Shown: piece after piece, positions 8,392 to 17,551 of the stretch | Numbering within the stretch: position 1 is the stretch's first letter | Layout of the letters: every line of letters begins with the position of its first letter | NCBI RefSeq assembly: GCF_003601925.1 | Contig: NZ_QZWH01000069.1 | Location: 1 to 53,226, forward strand | Length of the DNA stretch: 53,226 nucleotides | From: Buttiauxella izardii | GTDB lineage: Bacteria; Pseudomonadota; Gammaproteobacteria; Enterobacterales; Enterobacteriaceae | Direction of reading: 5' to 3' | Position numbers and translations under genes: made by a program | Notes under the pieces: generated by a model | Seen by the model: the letters and a program-made list of their open reading frames with translations, nothing else | Database searches by the model: none | Told to the model about the DNA's origin: nothing

Positions 8392-8955
8392 CGCGCTGAA
8401 ATGGCTATAAAGAATCTGACAGCCAATCCCGATTAGCACCACACCGCCGAGGATCTCGGCGCGTTTACCCAGCAGCGGGCCAATAAAACGGCCCAGCATC
8501 ATACCCAGCGTCGACATGATCATGGTCGCGCAGCCAATCGCCAGCGCCGTTTCAATAATGTTCACTTGCAGGAAAGCCAGACCCACACCGACCGCCATCG
8601 CATCAAGGCTGGTGGCGATAGCCGTTGTTACAAGCAACCAGAAACCATGGCGTTGTAGCTTGGGGGCTTCTTCGTCATCGCCGCCGCGCACACCTTCATA
8701 AACCATTCGGATACCGAGAAATACCAGCAAGACGAAAGCAACCCAATGGTTCCACTCGAGCACCACCTGACTGGCCAACAGACCCAAACACCAGCCGATA
8801 AGCGGGGTGATCGTTTCAATAACGCCAAAGATAAGACCGGTGCGTAAGGCTTCGGAGAATTTAGGTTTATGGAGTGAGGCACCTTTCCCGATTGATGCAG
8901 CAAACGCATCCATCGACATGCCGAAAGCGAGAATAATAGTAGCGGAGAGATTCAT
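8383..8955 (-). CDS. mntP: MntP, manganese exporter
   Basis: Inner-membrane Mn(II) efflux pump of 190 residues with six predicted membrane helices. The conserved acidic patches [12 protein letters not shown] (N-terminal half) and [13 protein letters not shown] (C-terminal half) reflect the internal repeat of the family. A yybP-ykoY leader precedes it and Fur/MntR-like operators lie upstream, fitting manganese-dependent induction. GAGG lies 8 bases before the ATG. The stop lies inside the end of rlmA. Confidence 0.96.
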   Translation of the reverse strand: MNLSATIILAFGMSMDAFAASIGKGASLHKPKFSEALRTGLIFGVIETITPLIGWCLGLLASQVVLEWNHWVAFVLLVFLGIRMVYEGVRGGDDEEAPKLQRHGFWLLVTTAIATSLDAMAVGVGLAFLQVNIIETALAIGCATMIMSTLGMMLGRFIGPLLGKRAEILGGVVLIGIGCQILYSHFSALS

Positions 8956-8995
8956 TAAAACGCCTCAGTTGGGAATATCCATATACACGCATTCC

Positions 8996-9160
8996 ATCCC
9001 CAACTAAAACGATGGCTACGTGCCTATGGTCTCGCCTACTCAGTGTTTGAGTCGTACATGCCACGTTATATTTCTGATTAAAGTTCATCTAAACCAGTAA
9101 CGAGTATGTTGACATGTACATTTTCGCAATCGCGAAAATCGGCTACTCCCCAACGACGGG
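8996..9160 (-). ncRNA. yybP-ykoY manganese riboswitch in the mntP leader
   Basis: On the minus strand the leader carries the family landmark GTTGGGGAGTAGCC (9154-9141), a long hairpin arm, and the conserved 3' block GACCATAGGCACGTAGCC, all upstream of mntP. Members of this class sense Mn(II) and raise mntP/alx-type expression. Between the aptamer and the gene, a hairpin formed by AGTTGGGGA (9005-8997) and TTCCCAACT (8975-8967) ends immediately before the GAGG ribosome site. The exact aptamer boundaries are estimated. Confidence 0.9.
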
Positions 9161-9222
9161 CGCAACCTTAACATATTATTCAAAGATAAAACAATATTTG
9201 AAGACTATTATTGTTGACATTT

Positions 9223-9243
9223 AAATGATAACGATTTTCATTT
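9223..9243. promoter_or_regulatory. Fur-box-like palindrome upstream of mntP
   Basis: AAATGATAACGATTTTCATTT is an imperfect palindrome (8 of 10 arm positions) resembling the Fur consensus GATAATGATAATCATTATC. E. coli mntP is reported to respond to Fur as well as MntR. It lies just upstream of where the riboswitch leader must begin. Confidence 0.6.
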
Positions 9244-9292
9244 GCTGTAATAAGTAAGAAAAACGTTAAAATAAAAGCACACTAACTGTGCG

Positions 9293-9312
9293 AAATAGCA
9301 TCGGCTATATTT
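9293..9312. promoter_or_regulatory. MntR-like box A
   Basis: AAATAGC-ATCG-GCTATATTT fits the MntR operator pattern (AAACATAGC, four bases, GCTATGTTT). It lies upstream of mntP, downstream of the yobD stop, and 44 bp centre-to-centre from box B. Confidence 0.6.
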
Positions 9313-9335
9313 ATGAACTGTACAAAAAATATAAG

Positions 9336-9354
9336 AATATAGCCTTTGCTATTT
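9336..9354. promoter_or_regulatory. MntR-like box B
   Basis: AATATAGC-CTTT-GCTATTT. Read on the minus strand it is AAATAGC-AAAG-GCTATATT, with the same AAAG centre as the published MntR consensus. It is nearly the reverse complement of box A (17 of 19 positions), so the pair form a large inverted arrangement. Confidence 0.65.
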
Positions 9355-9361
9355 CTTCAAT

Positions 9362-9820
9362 CTATTGATTATTAACCATTAACTTATAAATTTTTTCCAG
9401 GTCATCAATATCTTTGACCCGAATAAGTAAACGGCGTTGTTCCAGTTGCATAACCAGAACACCGTCTTCAGATAAATTCATTTCTTTAATTCGCGAGTAT
9501 AAAATCCAGACATTTGCAAAGAAGAAGCCTTCGGATTTGAATAGCAATTTGGGTTGGCGAATCCATGAAATATAAATAGCTAATAAAGCCAGCGCAGATA
9601 ATAACCAGGTGGTGAGTGCGGTGCCGTGAGTCGTGACGTTGTTATAGATGAGGATGGCGACCAGACCAACAAAGATGGTGCTGTCGATACGATTGCGGCG
9701 TAGTAGGGTGATTTTTAACAGGGTTTTGCCCTTGAGCTTATCCATGATGAACTCGTCATAAATCGCCCAGCCAAGCAAGAGAACAATGAATACCAGTAAA
9801 ACCACATCTGTTAACGTCAT
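9362..9820 (-). CDS. yobD: YobD, DUF986 inner-membrane protein
   Basis: A 152-residue membrane protein of unknown function matching E. coli YobD. It has hydrophobic helices near residues 5-22, 45-63 and 67-88 and a conserved cytoplasmic C-terminus ([20 protein letters not shown]). The frame can start at TTG 9832, but the ATG at 9820 has GGGAGG six bases upstream and matches the family N-terminus MTLTDVVLL. It lies downstream of the manXYZ terminator, so it probably has its own or read-through transcription. Confidence 0.92.
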   Translation of the reverse strand: MTLTDVVLLVFIVLLLGWAIYDEFIMDKLKGKTLLKITLLRRNRIDSTIFVGLVAILIYNNVTTHGTALTTWLLSALALLAIYISWIRQPKLLFKSEGFFFANVWILYSRIKEMNLSEDGVLVMQLEQRRLLIRVKDIDDLEKIYKLMVNNQ

Positions 9821-9834
9821 GACACCTCCCAAAA

Positions 9835-9861
9835 TAAAAAACCGGGGGCAGGCCCCCGGTT
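9835..9861 (-). terminator. Intrinsic terminator of manXYZ
   Basis: On the minus strand: ACCGGGGGC, loop CT, GCCCCCGGT, then TTTTTTATTTT. The stem is very stable, 9 bp, directly after manZ. Confidence 0.92.
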
Positions 9862-9877
9862 GTACTCATACAGTCAA

Positions 9878-10732
9878 TTACAGACCCAGCAGGCCGATAG
9901 CATAACCGACGATACCGATAACGAAGAAGCCCATGATGATCCACAGCGCGTTGACTTTCTTACGCAGCAGCCACATACAGGCAAACGTTAACAGCAGCGG
10001 CACAAGGCCAGGCATCAGCTGATCAAGAATGGTTTGAACCGTGGTCACTTTAACTGCGCCGGTCTGGTCGGTTATCTTCGACACGACCAGCGGTATATTA
10101 ACGTGCGTCCACTTGTTGACCAGCGCCCCCATGACAAACAGGCCGAGAATTGACGCCCCCTCTGTCAGTTTTTGCAGGAAACCGCCGCCCATATCTTTAA
10201 CGATATCAATACCCTTGCGGTAACCATAAGCCACACCGTAATAACGAGTCAGCAAACGTACTGCGTTGAACAGGATGAAGAACAGCAGTGGCCCAAGCAG
10301 GCTACCGCTCATCGCGATACCGGCACCCAGCGCTGCGAATACTGGACGTACAGTACCCCAGAAGATTGGGTCACCGACACCAGCCAGCGGCCCCATCAAA
10401 CCAACTTTGATACCGTTAATGGCACCATCGTCAATTTCTGCACCGTTTGCACGCTGCTCTTCCATTGCCAGCGTTACGCCCAGAACAGGTGCTGCAACGT
10501 ATGGATGGGTGTTAAAGAATTCCAGGTGACGTTTAATCGCTTGTTTACGCGCGTCGTTGTTCTCAGGATACAGGCGTTTGATGGCCGGAATCATGGAGAA
10601 GCAGAAGCCCAGCGCCTGCATACGTTCGAAGTTCCATGAACCCTGGAACAGGTTCGAACGCATGAACACTGCACGAATATCACCAGGGGTGAGTTTCTTC
10701 TCGGTAGTCGTTGTTTTGGTGGTATCAACCAT
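9878..10732 (-). CDS. manZ: ManZ, mannose PTS enzyme IID
   Basis: Membrane subunit IID of the mannose-family phosphotransferase system that imports mannose, glucose, glucosamine and related sugars. Family blocks GINGIKVGLMGPLAGVGDPIFWGT and FNFERMQALGFCFSM-type sequences are present, with C-terminal membrane helices. The ATG at 10732 (284 residues) has AGGTGAG at ideal spacing. An in-frame GTG at 10741 would add three residues but lacks a ribosome site. It starts a few bases after the manY stop, so the two are translationally coupled. Confidence 0.96.
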   Translation of the reverse strand: MVDTTKTTTTEKKLTPGDIRAVFMRSNLFQGSWNFERMQALGFCFSMIPAIKRLYPENNDARKQAIKRHLEFFNTHPYVAAPVLGVTLAMEEQRANGAEIDDGAINGIKVGLMGPLAGVGDPIFWGTVRPVFAALGAGIAMSGSLLGPLLFFILFNAVRLLTRYYGVAYGYRKGIDIVKDMGGGFLQKLTEGASILGLFVMGALVNKWTHVNIPLVVSKITDQTGAVKVTTVQTILDQLMPGLVPLLLTFACMWLLRKKVNALWIIMGFFVIGIVGYAIGLLGL

Positions 10733-10744
10733 TTCGCTCACCTA

Positions 10745-11542
10745 TTAATCTAATTCGTTATCGAGATCGTTAGAACCAGCAGCACGCGCCGGGGCTGCGC
10801 TACGGTTGTATTTCGGGCTTAACTGGATGTACAAAATTGCCATCACAGCACCAATCACACCCAGAGCAACCAGGTTGAAGTTGGTGAAAGCCGCGGTAAC
10901 GAAGCCAAGATAGAAGAATGGCATCAGGTAGCCTGCGCGCATCATGTTGATGACCATCGCATAACCTACTACCACAATCATGCCGCCGGCGATGTTCAGA
11001 CCGCTGGTGACCACTTCAGGAATGGCATTGAGCAGGTTCTGTACTTCGCTAGTACCGACAGAAACAGCGACGATAACGGCAGGGATGGCGATACGCATTG
11101 CTTGCAAGAACAGGGAGGAAACGTGAATCCAGGAGAGCGCCGATAGGTTGCCACTTTCGGCCGCCTTATCTGCTGCGTGCTGGAAGCCCACGGTAATAGT
11201 ACGAACAATAATGGTCAGAACCTGGCCTGCTGCTGCCAGCGGGATAGCCAACGCGATACCAGAACCGATGCCCTGGTGTCCGGCGATAACCAATATGGTT
11301 GAGATAATCGACGCAAGCGCCGCATCGGGAGCAACCGCCGCACCGATGTTCATCCAACCCAAGGCAATCATTTCTAACGTACCACCGATAATAATACCGG
11401 TTTTCATATCACCGAGTACCAGACCAATTAAGGTACAGGCGACCAGCGGACGGTGGAACTGAAATTCATCGAGCACCGACTCCATACCGGCAATACAGGC
11501 TACGACAAACACCAGCACAATCTGAAGAGTGGTAATCTCCAT
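10745..11542 (-). CDS. manY: ManY, mannose PTS enzyme IIC
   Basis: Permease subunit IIC, 265 residues, many membrane helices. The family signature DEFQFHRPLVACTLIGLVLGD lies near the N-terminus, and GWMNIGAAVAPDAALAS follows. With ManZ it forms the sugar channel, also exploited by phage lambda DNA and some bacteriocins in E. coli. It sits between manX (74-base gap) and manZ. AAGGAG lies before its ATG. Confidence 0.96.
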   Translation of the reverse strand: MEITTLQIVLVFVVACIAGMESVLDEFQFHRPLVACTLIGLVLGDMKTGIIIGGTLEMIALGWMNIGAAVAPDAALASIISTILVIAGHQGIGSGIALAIPLAAAGQVLTIIVRTITVGFQHAADKAAESGNLSALSWIHVSSLFLQAMRIAIPAVIVAVSVGTSEVQNLLNAIPEVVTSGLNIAGGMIVVVGYAMVINMMRAGYLMPFFYLGFVTAAFTNFNLVALGVIGAVMAILYIQLSPKYNRSAAPARAAGSNDLDNELD

Positions 11543-11616
11543 TGTACTTCTCCTTAAACGTGTGACTTATGTGTGAAAACTGTGCAAAACGTTGATTGAG
11601 CAAATTACCTGCGTAA

Positions 11617-12585
11617 TTAGCTTTTCACCTTCGCGATCAGATCCATCATTTTCAGTTTTTGATCGGTAGAAACTTTACGCGCTTCCAGCTCAATGCCGCG
11701 CTCGTTCAGTTTCTTGAAGGCTTCAATATCTTTTTCATCGACAGAAATCGCGTTGTTCACCTGGGTTTTACCCTGGCGGAACGCCATACCACCGATATTC
11801 ACTGACTTAATATTCACACCACCTTCCACAACGCGTTCAACGTCGGTTGGGTTGGTGAACAGCAGCATCACACGGTCGCCTGCATATTTCGGGTTGTTGT
11901 AAACGCGGATCATCTTAGCGACGTCAACCACGTGCGCCGTCACGCCAGGAGGAGCAACTTGCGTCAACAGTGTTTTACGCACGGTATCGGCTGCGACTTC
12001 ATCACTCACAACAATAATACGCGTAACGTTGGTTTCTTTGGTCCAGCGGGTGGCGACCTGGCCATGAATTAAACGGTCATCAATACGTGCCAGACCGATA
12101 TTCATGTAGTCATTTGGACCCATTGGTTTGAGCGGTGCAGCAGCTTTAGGTGCAGCTACGGGCGCAACGGGAGCGGATTTTTCAACAGGTTTAGCTTTCA
12201 GGGCTTTAACCCCTTCACGCCCTGTTTCAACAGCGATTGCCACTAACTCATCAAACGAAGGGTTATCATCACGGGCCATCAAGGTTTCAACCAGCATCGG
12301 AATATTGACCCCGGCGACGACCTCGTAATGCTCTTTATCGACGACAATACGGCTTGCCGCATTGAACGGGCTTCCGCCCCAGGTATCGACGAGAAACAGC
12401 ACACCTTTGTCTGTGTTCAGGTTTGTCAGTTGAGCGTTGTACTTCTCGATTAGAGTTTCGGCGTTTTCACCGGGAACGAAATCTATCCAGCCAACGTTTT
12501 CTTGTTCGCCCAATAGCATTTCTGCGGTTTTCAGCAATTGTTCTGCTGCCCAGCCATGCGTGCCTATGACAATAGCAATAGTCAC
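11617..12585 (-). CDS. manX: ManX, mannose PTS enzyme IIAB
   Basis: Cytoplasmic phosphotransfer subunit, 322 residues. The IIA domain (1-about 125) has phospho-acceptor H10 in IGTHGW. An Ala/Pro-rich linker (about 135-155) leads to the IIB domain (about 158-320) with its phospho-acceptor His in RLIHGQV. Phosphate passes from HPr through IIA to IIB to sugar. The start is GTG with AGGAGG seven bases upstream. It is first gene of manXYZ, with promoter and probable Mlc/CRP sites upstream. Confidence 0.97.
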   Translation of the reverse strand: MTIAIVIGTHGWAAEQLLKTAEMLLGEQENVGWIDFVPGENAETLIEKYNAQLTNLNTDKGVLFLVDTWGGSPFNAASRIVVDKEHYEVVAGVNIPMLVETLMARDDNPSFDELVAIAVETGREGVKALKAKPVEKSAPVAPVAAPKAAAPLKPMGPNDYMNIGLARIDDRLIHGQVATRWTKETNVTRIIVVSDEVAADTVRKTLLTQVAPPGVTAHVVDVAKMIRVYNNPKYAGDRVMLLFTNPTDVERVVEGGVNIKSVNIGGMAFRQGKTQVNNAISVDEKDIEAFKKLNERGIELEARKVSTDQKLKMMDLIAKVKS

Positions 12586-12662
12586 TTGCTACCTCCTGTG
12601 TTGGTATAGCCACACCCTTAATAGGTGTTTTGTAGATTATCCGTTTCTTTAGCGAATCGATT

Positions 12663-12691
12663 CAGATAACGGTATGAGTAAAGATGTGTAA
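12663..12691 (-). promoter_or_regulatory. Candidate promoter of manXYZ
   Basis: On the minus strand TTACAC (12691-12686), a 17-bp spacer and TATCTG (12668-12663). The start near 12655 leaves a leader of about 70 bases containing a small ACACC/GGTGT hairpin. Confidence 0.5.
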
Positions 12692-12701
12692 CTTAAGACG
12701 G

Positions 12702-12749
12702 ATTTATTTTAGTCAGTGAAAAAAATATTTTATGTGATGAAGATCCGTA
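12702..12749 (-). promoter_or_regulatory. Possible Mlc operator and CRP half-site for manXYZ
   Basis: An AT-rich inverted sequence at 12702-12732 (minus strand TATTTTTTTCACTGACTAAA core) resembles Mlc/NagC operators. TGTGA at 12733-12737 with a degenerate partner (TCCGT) could be a weak CRP site. manXYZ is controlled by Mlc and CRP in E. coli, so sites are expected, but the exact assignments here are tentative. Confidence 0.4.
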
Positions 12750-12835
12750 ATTTAGCTTTGCTACCAACTTAATGTTTCGCGAGACAAATTATGCCCCTGG
12801 TCAATGACAGAAAAATTGCAAAATCAGGTAAATCT

Positions 12836-12863
12836 TTGCAAAAGGGCATTTTGCTCTGATATT
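12836..12863 (+). promoter_or_regulatory. Candidate promoter for yoaE
   Basis: TTGCAA (12836-12841), a 16-bp spacer and GATATT (12858-12863). The start near 12870 would give a 190-base leader. Confidence 0.4.
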
Positions 12864-12869
12864 GTTTGC

Positions 12870-13061
12870 CTCTCGTTTAATTACCAAGGAGTAAAGGGCA
12901 GTAGCCCACCGTATGGACCGTCACCGACGTCTTTTCAATATCAGGCCTGAATATTCAGTCCTTCACATTGGCGTTTCACGCCCCGTTAATACCTTAAAAC
13001 CTATCTCTGCGTCCGCTGTATGCGTGATGCTGCTTAATTATTCCCAAAGCAGGAGCTTGTC
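12870..13061 (+). other. Structured 5' leader of yoaE
   Basis: No credible reading frame. It contains the hairpins GGGC-AGTA-GCCC (12896-12907) and GGCG-TTTCA-CGCC (12970-12982) and the palindromes AATATCAGG/CCTGAATATT (12937-12955) and CTGAATATTCAG (12947-12958). It lacks the GGGGAGTAG block of yybP-ykoY leaders, although TerC-family genes often carry such riboswitches. Confidence 0.4.
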
Positions 13062-14621
13062 ATGGAACTCTTAATGGACCCCCAGATATGGGTGGGTTTA
13101 CTGACGCTGATTGTGCTGGAAATAGTGCTGGGTATTGATAACCTGGTTTTCATTGCCATCCTTGCGGATAAACTGCCGCCGAAACAACGAGATAAAGCCC
13201 GACTTATCGGTTTATCCCTTGCTTTGATCATGCGACTCGGTTTGCTGTCATTAATTTCATGGATGGTGACGCTCACCCAACCGCTGTTTACCGTCGCAAA
13301 CCTGACGTTCTCAGGGCGTGACCTGATCATGCTCTTTGGTGGCCTGTTCTTGCTGTTCAAAGCCACAACAGAGTTGCATGAGCGGCTAGAAAATCGCCAG
13401 CATGATGATGGGCATGGAAAGGGTTACGCCAGTTTCTGGGTCGTGGTATTGCAGATTGTGGTGCTTGACGCGGTGTTCTCACTCGATGCGGTGATTACCG
13501 CAGTGGGAATGGTAAACCATCTGCCAGTGATGATGGCGGCGGTGGTTATCGCGATGGGTGTGATGCTGTTGGCGTCGAAACCGTTAACGAACTTTGTTAA
13601 CCAACATCCTACGGTCGTGGTGCTGTGCCTGAGCTTCTTGTTGATGATTGGTCTGAGTCTGGTGGCCGAAGGTTTCGGGTTCCATATTCCTAAAGGCTAT
13701 CTCTACGCGGCGATTGGTTTCTCGATAATTATCGAATTCTTCAACCAGATTGCGCGCCGTAACTTTATTCGTCATCAGTCAAATGTCCCGCTACGTGCGC
13801 GTACGGCTGACGCGATTTTGCGACTGATGAACGGCAAACGCCAGGAGCGTTCGCAGAATGAAGACAACAAAACTATCACGCCGATTGAAGCTGAATCTTT
13901 CGCAGCGGAAGAGCGTTACATGATTAACGGTGTGCTGACGCTGGCATCTCGTTCATTGCGCAGCATCATGACGCCACGCGGTGAAATTTCCTGGGTTGAT
14001 GCTTATAAATCGACCGCAGAAATCCGTGAGCAATTGTTGGAATCTCCGCACAGTTTGTTCCCGGTTTGTCGTGGCGAACTCGATGAAATCATCGGTATCG
14101 TGCGTGCGAAAGAGTTGCTGGTGGCGCTGGAAAATGGCGGTGATGTGGCTGCGATTGCTGCGCAGTCTCCGGCTATTGTTGTCCCCGAAACCCTTGACCC
14201 AATCAACCTGCTAGGCGTGTTGCGCCGTGCTCGCGGCAGCTTCGTTATTGTGAACAACGAATTTGGTGTGGTGCAGGGCCTGGTCACGCCGCTGGATGTT
14301 CTCGAAGCGATTGCTGGTGAATTCCCGGATGCTGACGAAACGCCGGAAATCGTGCGTGATGGCGATGGCTGGTTAGTCAAAGGTTCAACCGACCTGCATG
14401 CGATTCAGCAGCACCTGGATATCAACACCCTGGTGGATGATGACGAAGATATCGCCTCGATTGCGGGTCTGGTTATTGCGGTAAATGGTCAAATCCCGAA
14501 AGTGGGTGACATTTTAGAAGTCGCTCCGCTTCGCATTCAGATTATTGAAGCCAACGATTACCGCGTAGACCTGGTTCGCGTGGTGAAAGAACGCTCTGAG
14601 CACGAAGACGAACAAGAGTAA
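13062..14621 (+). CDS. yoaE: YoaE, TerC-family membrane protein with CBS and CorC_HlyC domains
   Basis: A 519-residue inner-membrane protein. It has a TerC domain of about seven helices (residues 1-240; key acidic motifs [12 protein letters not shown] and [13 protein letters not shown]), a CBS pair (about 300-430; [29 protein letters not shown]) and a C-terminal CorC_HlyC domain (about 440-510). TerC relatives are linked to Mn(II)/metal export and to metal loading of secreted enzymes. The E. coli role is not firmly set. It is divergent from manX, and AGGAG precedes the ATG. The CBS pair suggests nucleotide regulation. Confidence 0.94.
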   Translation: MELLMDPQIWVGLLTLIVLEIVLGIDNLVFIAILADKLPPKQRDKARLIGLSLALIMRLGLLSLISWMVTLTQPLFTVANLTFSGRDLIMLFGGLFLLFKATTELHERLENRQHDDGHGKGYASFWVVVLQIVVLDAVFSLDAVITAVGMVNHLPVMMAAVVIAMGVMLLASKPLTNFVNQHPTVVVLCLSFLLMIGLSLVAEGFGFHIPKGYLYAAIGFSIIIEFFNQIARRNFIRHQSNVPLRARTADAILRLMNGKRQERSQNEDNKTITPIEAESFAAEERYMINGVLTLASRSLRSIMTPRGEISWVDAYKSTAEIREQLLESPHSLFPVCRGELDEIIGIVRAKELLVALENGGDVAAIAAQSPAIVVPETLDPINLLGVLRRARGSFVIVNNEFGVVQGLVTPLDVLEAIAGEFPDADETPEIVRDGDGWLVKGSTDLHAIQQHLDINTLVDDDEDIASIAGLVIAVNGQIPKVGDILEVAPLRIQIIEANDYRVDLVRVVKERSEHEDEQE

Positions 14622-14622
14622 T

Positions 14623-16221
14623 TTAGCGTAACGGGATAACCGGGATCGGGTGCCCATTACGGCGCGGAGGGGGAGAATTATTCCCCCTCAGCCAACGAGG
14701 AAACTCACTCAACGGCATTGGCCGCGCGTATAAATAACCTTGCAGCACATTCACGCCATGGCGGCGCAGGTATTCTGCCTGCTCAGGCGTTTCAACACCC
14801 TCAGCCACCAAATCAATTCCTAGCCTCTGCGCCAGCGCGATAATAATATCGGTGACTGTCGAGTTCACCGCATCCGTACCAATAGCCGCAGTAAAAGACT
14901 TGTCTATTTTCAGCACATTGGGATTAAGCGTTTCCAGGTAAGCCAGCGAACTTTGCCCGGTGCCAAAATCGTCGATCGCCAAATCCACACCCATTCGGTG
15001 CAAATCGCGCACCACACGATGATCGACATCCGGTAAAGCATCACGCTCGGTTAATTCCAGCGTCAGCTTTTGAATGGCTTTTGCCGGGAACCAATAGCGC
15101 CGCAAATCAGCGATAATTTCGCCTTCGTGGAAGTGGCTGGCGGCGACGTTAATACCGATGTGGAAATCGCGTGATTTTGGGAAAATATCAATTTGACGAA
15201 CGGTTTCCTCAAGCACGAAGCGAGTCAGCGGTGCGATTAAATTTTGCTGCTCGGCGAGGGGAATAAAGACATCCGGCGAGATCCAACCCTGGCGCGGATT
15301 GTGCCATCGCAACAGCAGTTCGACACCGACACACTGCAAATTTCGCGCGCTCACCAGTGGCTGGCAAAAGACCGCGAACTCATGCGACGCAAGTCCCACG
15401 TTAATTTCCCATGAAAAACTCATGCGGTTCGCTGTCGCCAGCCAGGCGATGTAACCAATCAACATGCTGAGGATGAGGGCCAAAGGGAGTTGGGTTGGCA
15501 AATGACTTAATGCCAACGCACCGGCGGCAGGGCCAATGGTGGTGACGGAAAACGCAAACTTTTCAGAAGCCATCTCACGGCTGACCTCGCCTTGATCCAT
15601 GCTAATTCGCTGCAACAAACCTTTGCCATATTCAAGGTGCGAATCAGAAACGTTCAGCACCGCACGCGATACCCACGGGCGTTCAGGCTCGAGAATTAAT
15701 CCGGTCAGCAACTCAATATTAATAATCTGCATCACGCCATCGTGGCGGCTGTTTGCCAGCGGCATCCAGGATAATAAAACCGGTGTTCCTTTCAGCAATG
15801 AATGATCAACGGAAAGAAATAACAGCGGTTGTGCGGAAGGGAGTCGTGGCTGCAGCAGGTTAATCGGTACGGCACGTTCACCAAAAATACTTGAACAATA
15901 AAGAATGCCCCCTTTGATAAGCCCGATGGAGCGCACTGTTTGCAAACGCGCGGCATGCTCGCGCATTTTTAGCTGGGCAGCCTGGCAAGGCATTCCGACC
16001 AGCGGCAGGACATCTTTATTGGCCTGTTCAAGTGGGGCCAGAATGCTTTCGATGGTGCTAATCACACGTTGGTTAAACGCCTGCAGCCGTTGTTCATTGT
16101 CGTTTCTCTCGGATACGTAACGGGCGCCAAGAGTCACAAACAGCGCCAGAACAGCTAACGCAACACAGACAATTAAACGCCTGCGGCGATAACCTTTTAA
16201 AATGCGCTGAGCCGTCTGCAT
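14623..16221 (-). CDS. pdeD: PdeD (YoaD), CSS-domain c-di-GMP phosphodiesterase
   Basis: Membrane phosphodiesterase of 532 residues. It has TM1 (about 17-36), a periplasmic CSS sensory domain (about 40-235, with LYCSSIFG), TM2 (about 240-260) and an EAL domain (about 275-520). Catalytic blocks are present: GVELLLRW (ELL in place of EAL), NVAASHF, LTERDAL, IDDFGTG, KIDKSF and VAEGVET, so the enzyme should be active. In E. coli, oxidised periplasmic cysteines lower activity of CSS enzymes. The frame extends upstream to 16356, but the ATG at 16221 matches the E. coli N-terminus and length. Confidence 0.95.
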   Translation of the reverse strand: MQTAQRILKGYRRRRLIVCVALAVLALFVTLGARYVSERNDNEQRLQAFNQRVISTIESILAPLEQANKDVLPLVGMPCQAAQLKMREHAARLQTVRSIGLIKGGILYCSSIFGERAVPINLLQPRLPSAQPLLFLSVDHSLLKGTPVLLSWMPLANSRHDGVMQIINIELLTGLILEPERPWVSRAVLNVSDSHLEYGKGLLQRISMDQGEVSREMASEKFAFSVTTIGPAAGALALSHLPTQLPLALILSMLIGYIAWLATANRMSFSWEINVGLASHEFAVFCQPLVSARNLQCVGVELLLRWHNPRQGWISPDVFIPLAEQQNLIAPLTRFVLEETVRQIDIFPKSRDFHIGINVAASHFHEGEIIADLRRYWFPAKAIQKLTLELTERDALPDVDHRVVRDLHRMGVDLAIDDFGTGQSSLAYLETLNPNVLKIDKSFTAAIGTDAVNSTVTDIIIALAQRLGIDLVAEGVETPEQAEYLRRHGVNVLQGYLYARPMPLSEFPRWLRGNNSPPPRRNGHPIPVIPLR

Positions 16222-16365
16222 CCTGTTTCCACCTTGTATGGAACCGCGACCGAAATCGGCACGCAGAACATACAAAGTGTAGTGGGGGTTTGGACTTAGG
16301 TTGCAAAAATCATACGTTATGCTGACTCGACAGCACCGTTTGGTGAGTGCTGCCAAAATAGTGAG

Positions 16366-17541
16366 TTAAACGATAAGCGGGCTAATCAAACTGAGGTGTG
16401 TTTTAACGCCGACTTTCATCGCTTCTTCATCCAGTCGGAAGTGAGGATTATGGACATTCCACACTGCACCGATTTCGGGATTTCTGGAGCCGACGAAAAT
16501 AAAGCAGCCCGGAACGTGTTGCTGATAAGAAGAGAAATCTTCGCTACCAAATAGCGGCGCCGTGACCGTTTGCAGCGTCTGCGCCGGGAAATGCTGATCA
16601 ATGACTTTACGGGCGATTTCACAGGCGGCAGGGTGATTGTTACCCACCGCATAACCCGGTTGCCACTGGATATCAAAACTTGCGCCGTGAGCGGCAACAA
16701 TCCCTGAAATCACTTGCTCCATCAGTTGCGGCACAAGCTCACGAACCTGTTGATTGTGGGTGCGCAAAGTTCCCGCCAGATGTGCGCTATTCGGGATAAC
16801 GTTGTAGCTTTCGCCCGACTGGAAAGTGGCGATAGTTAAAACAGGGGTGTGGAGCGGATCTACCTTACGCGCCACGACCTGCTGTAATGCGCTGACGACT
16901 TCGGCACCAATCACAATGGGGTCCACGCATAAATGCGGCATCGAACCATGGCCGCCTTTGCCGGTGATCACAATATCGAAATTATCACTCGATGCACTGA
17001 ACACACCTTCTTTGAGCGACAGTGTTTGTGTCGGTTTGTCGGGCATCACATGCAGGCCGAAAATGTATTCCACATTGTCCAACACGCCGAGATTCACCAG
17101 CTCCTGCGCACCACCCGGCGGCACTTCTTCCGCGTGCTGGAAAATAAAACGCACCGAACCTTTGAGCTTATCCTGGAAATGGCACAGCACTTTTGCCGCG
17201 CCCATTAACATGGCGGTATGCGCATCATGCCCACAGGCATGCATCACGCCAGGCTTGCATGACGAGAAGGTTTCACCGCTCTCTTCCTGCAAAGGAAGCG
17301 CGTCAATATCGGCCCGCAATGCCCACACCGGGCCGGGATGTTTACCCTTTAATTCTGCGACTACGCTGTTGGGTGTTAAGCGGCGTAACTGCAACGGGCC
17401 GAAATTTGCCAATTCTGCGGCGATATAATCCGCAGTGGCTTGTTCCTGAAACGAGAGACACGGGTTAGCGTGAATATGCTGACGCCAGCGCGATACATCA
17501 TGGGCAACTTCTTCGGTCAGAATATCAATATTGAAAGTCAT
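16366..17541 (-). CDS. M20D-family metallo-amidohydrolase (N-acyl amino acid hydrolase type)
   Basis: A 391-residue cytoplasmic dizinc amidohydrolase like hippurate hydrolase and N-acyl-L-amino acid amidohydrolases. Metal and catalytic motifs are present: ADIDALPL (about 76-83), HACGHDAH (101-108), QHAEE (135-139), the lid-domain [10 protein letters not shown] and GSEDFS near the C-terminus. It starts 10 bases after the MFS gene stop, so the two form one operon, implying import then deacylation of an N-acylated amino acid or peptide. The substrate is unknown. E. coli K-12 has no such gene here. Confidence 0.85.
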   Translation of the reverse strand: MTFNIDILTEEVAHDVSRWRQHIHANPCLSFQEQATADYIAAELANFGPLQLRRLTPNSVVAELKGKHPGPVWALRADIDALPLQEESGETFSSCKPGVMHACGHDAHTAMLMGAAKVLCHFQDKLKGSVRFIFQHAEEVPPGGAQELVNLGVLDNVEYIFGLHVMPDKPTQTLSLKEGVFSASSDNFDIVITGKGGHGSMPHLCVDPIVIGAEVVSALQQVVARKVDPLHTPVLTIATFQSGESYNVIPNSAHLAGTLRTHNQQVRELVPQLMEQVISGIVAAHGASFDIQWQPGYAVGNNHPAACEIARKVIDQHFPAQTLQTVTAPLFGSEDFSSYQQHVPGCFIFVGSRNPEIGAVWNVHNPHFRLDEEAMKVGVKTHLSLISPLIV

Positions 17542-17551
17542 AATGGCTCCG

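Noticed and set aside
12889-12910. yybP-ykoY riboswitch before yoaE
   Set aside because: GGAGTAAAGGGCAGTAG superficially recalls the motif, but the invariant GGGGAGTAG and the 3' conserved block are missing.
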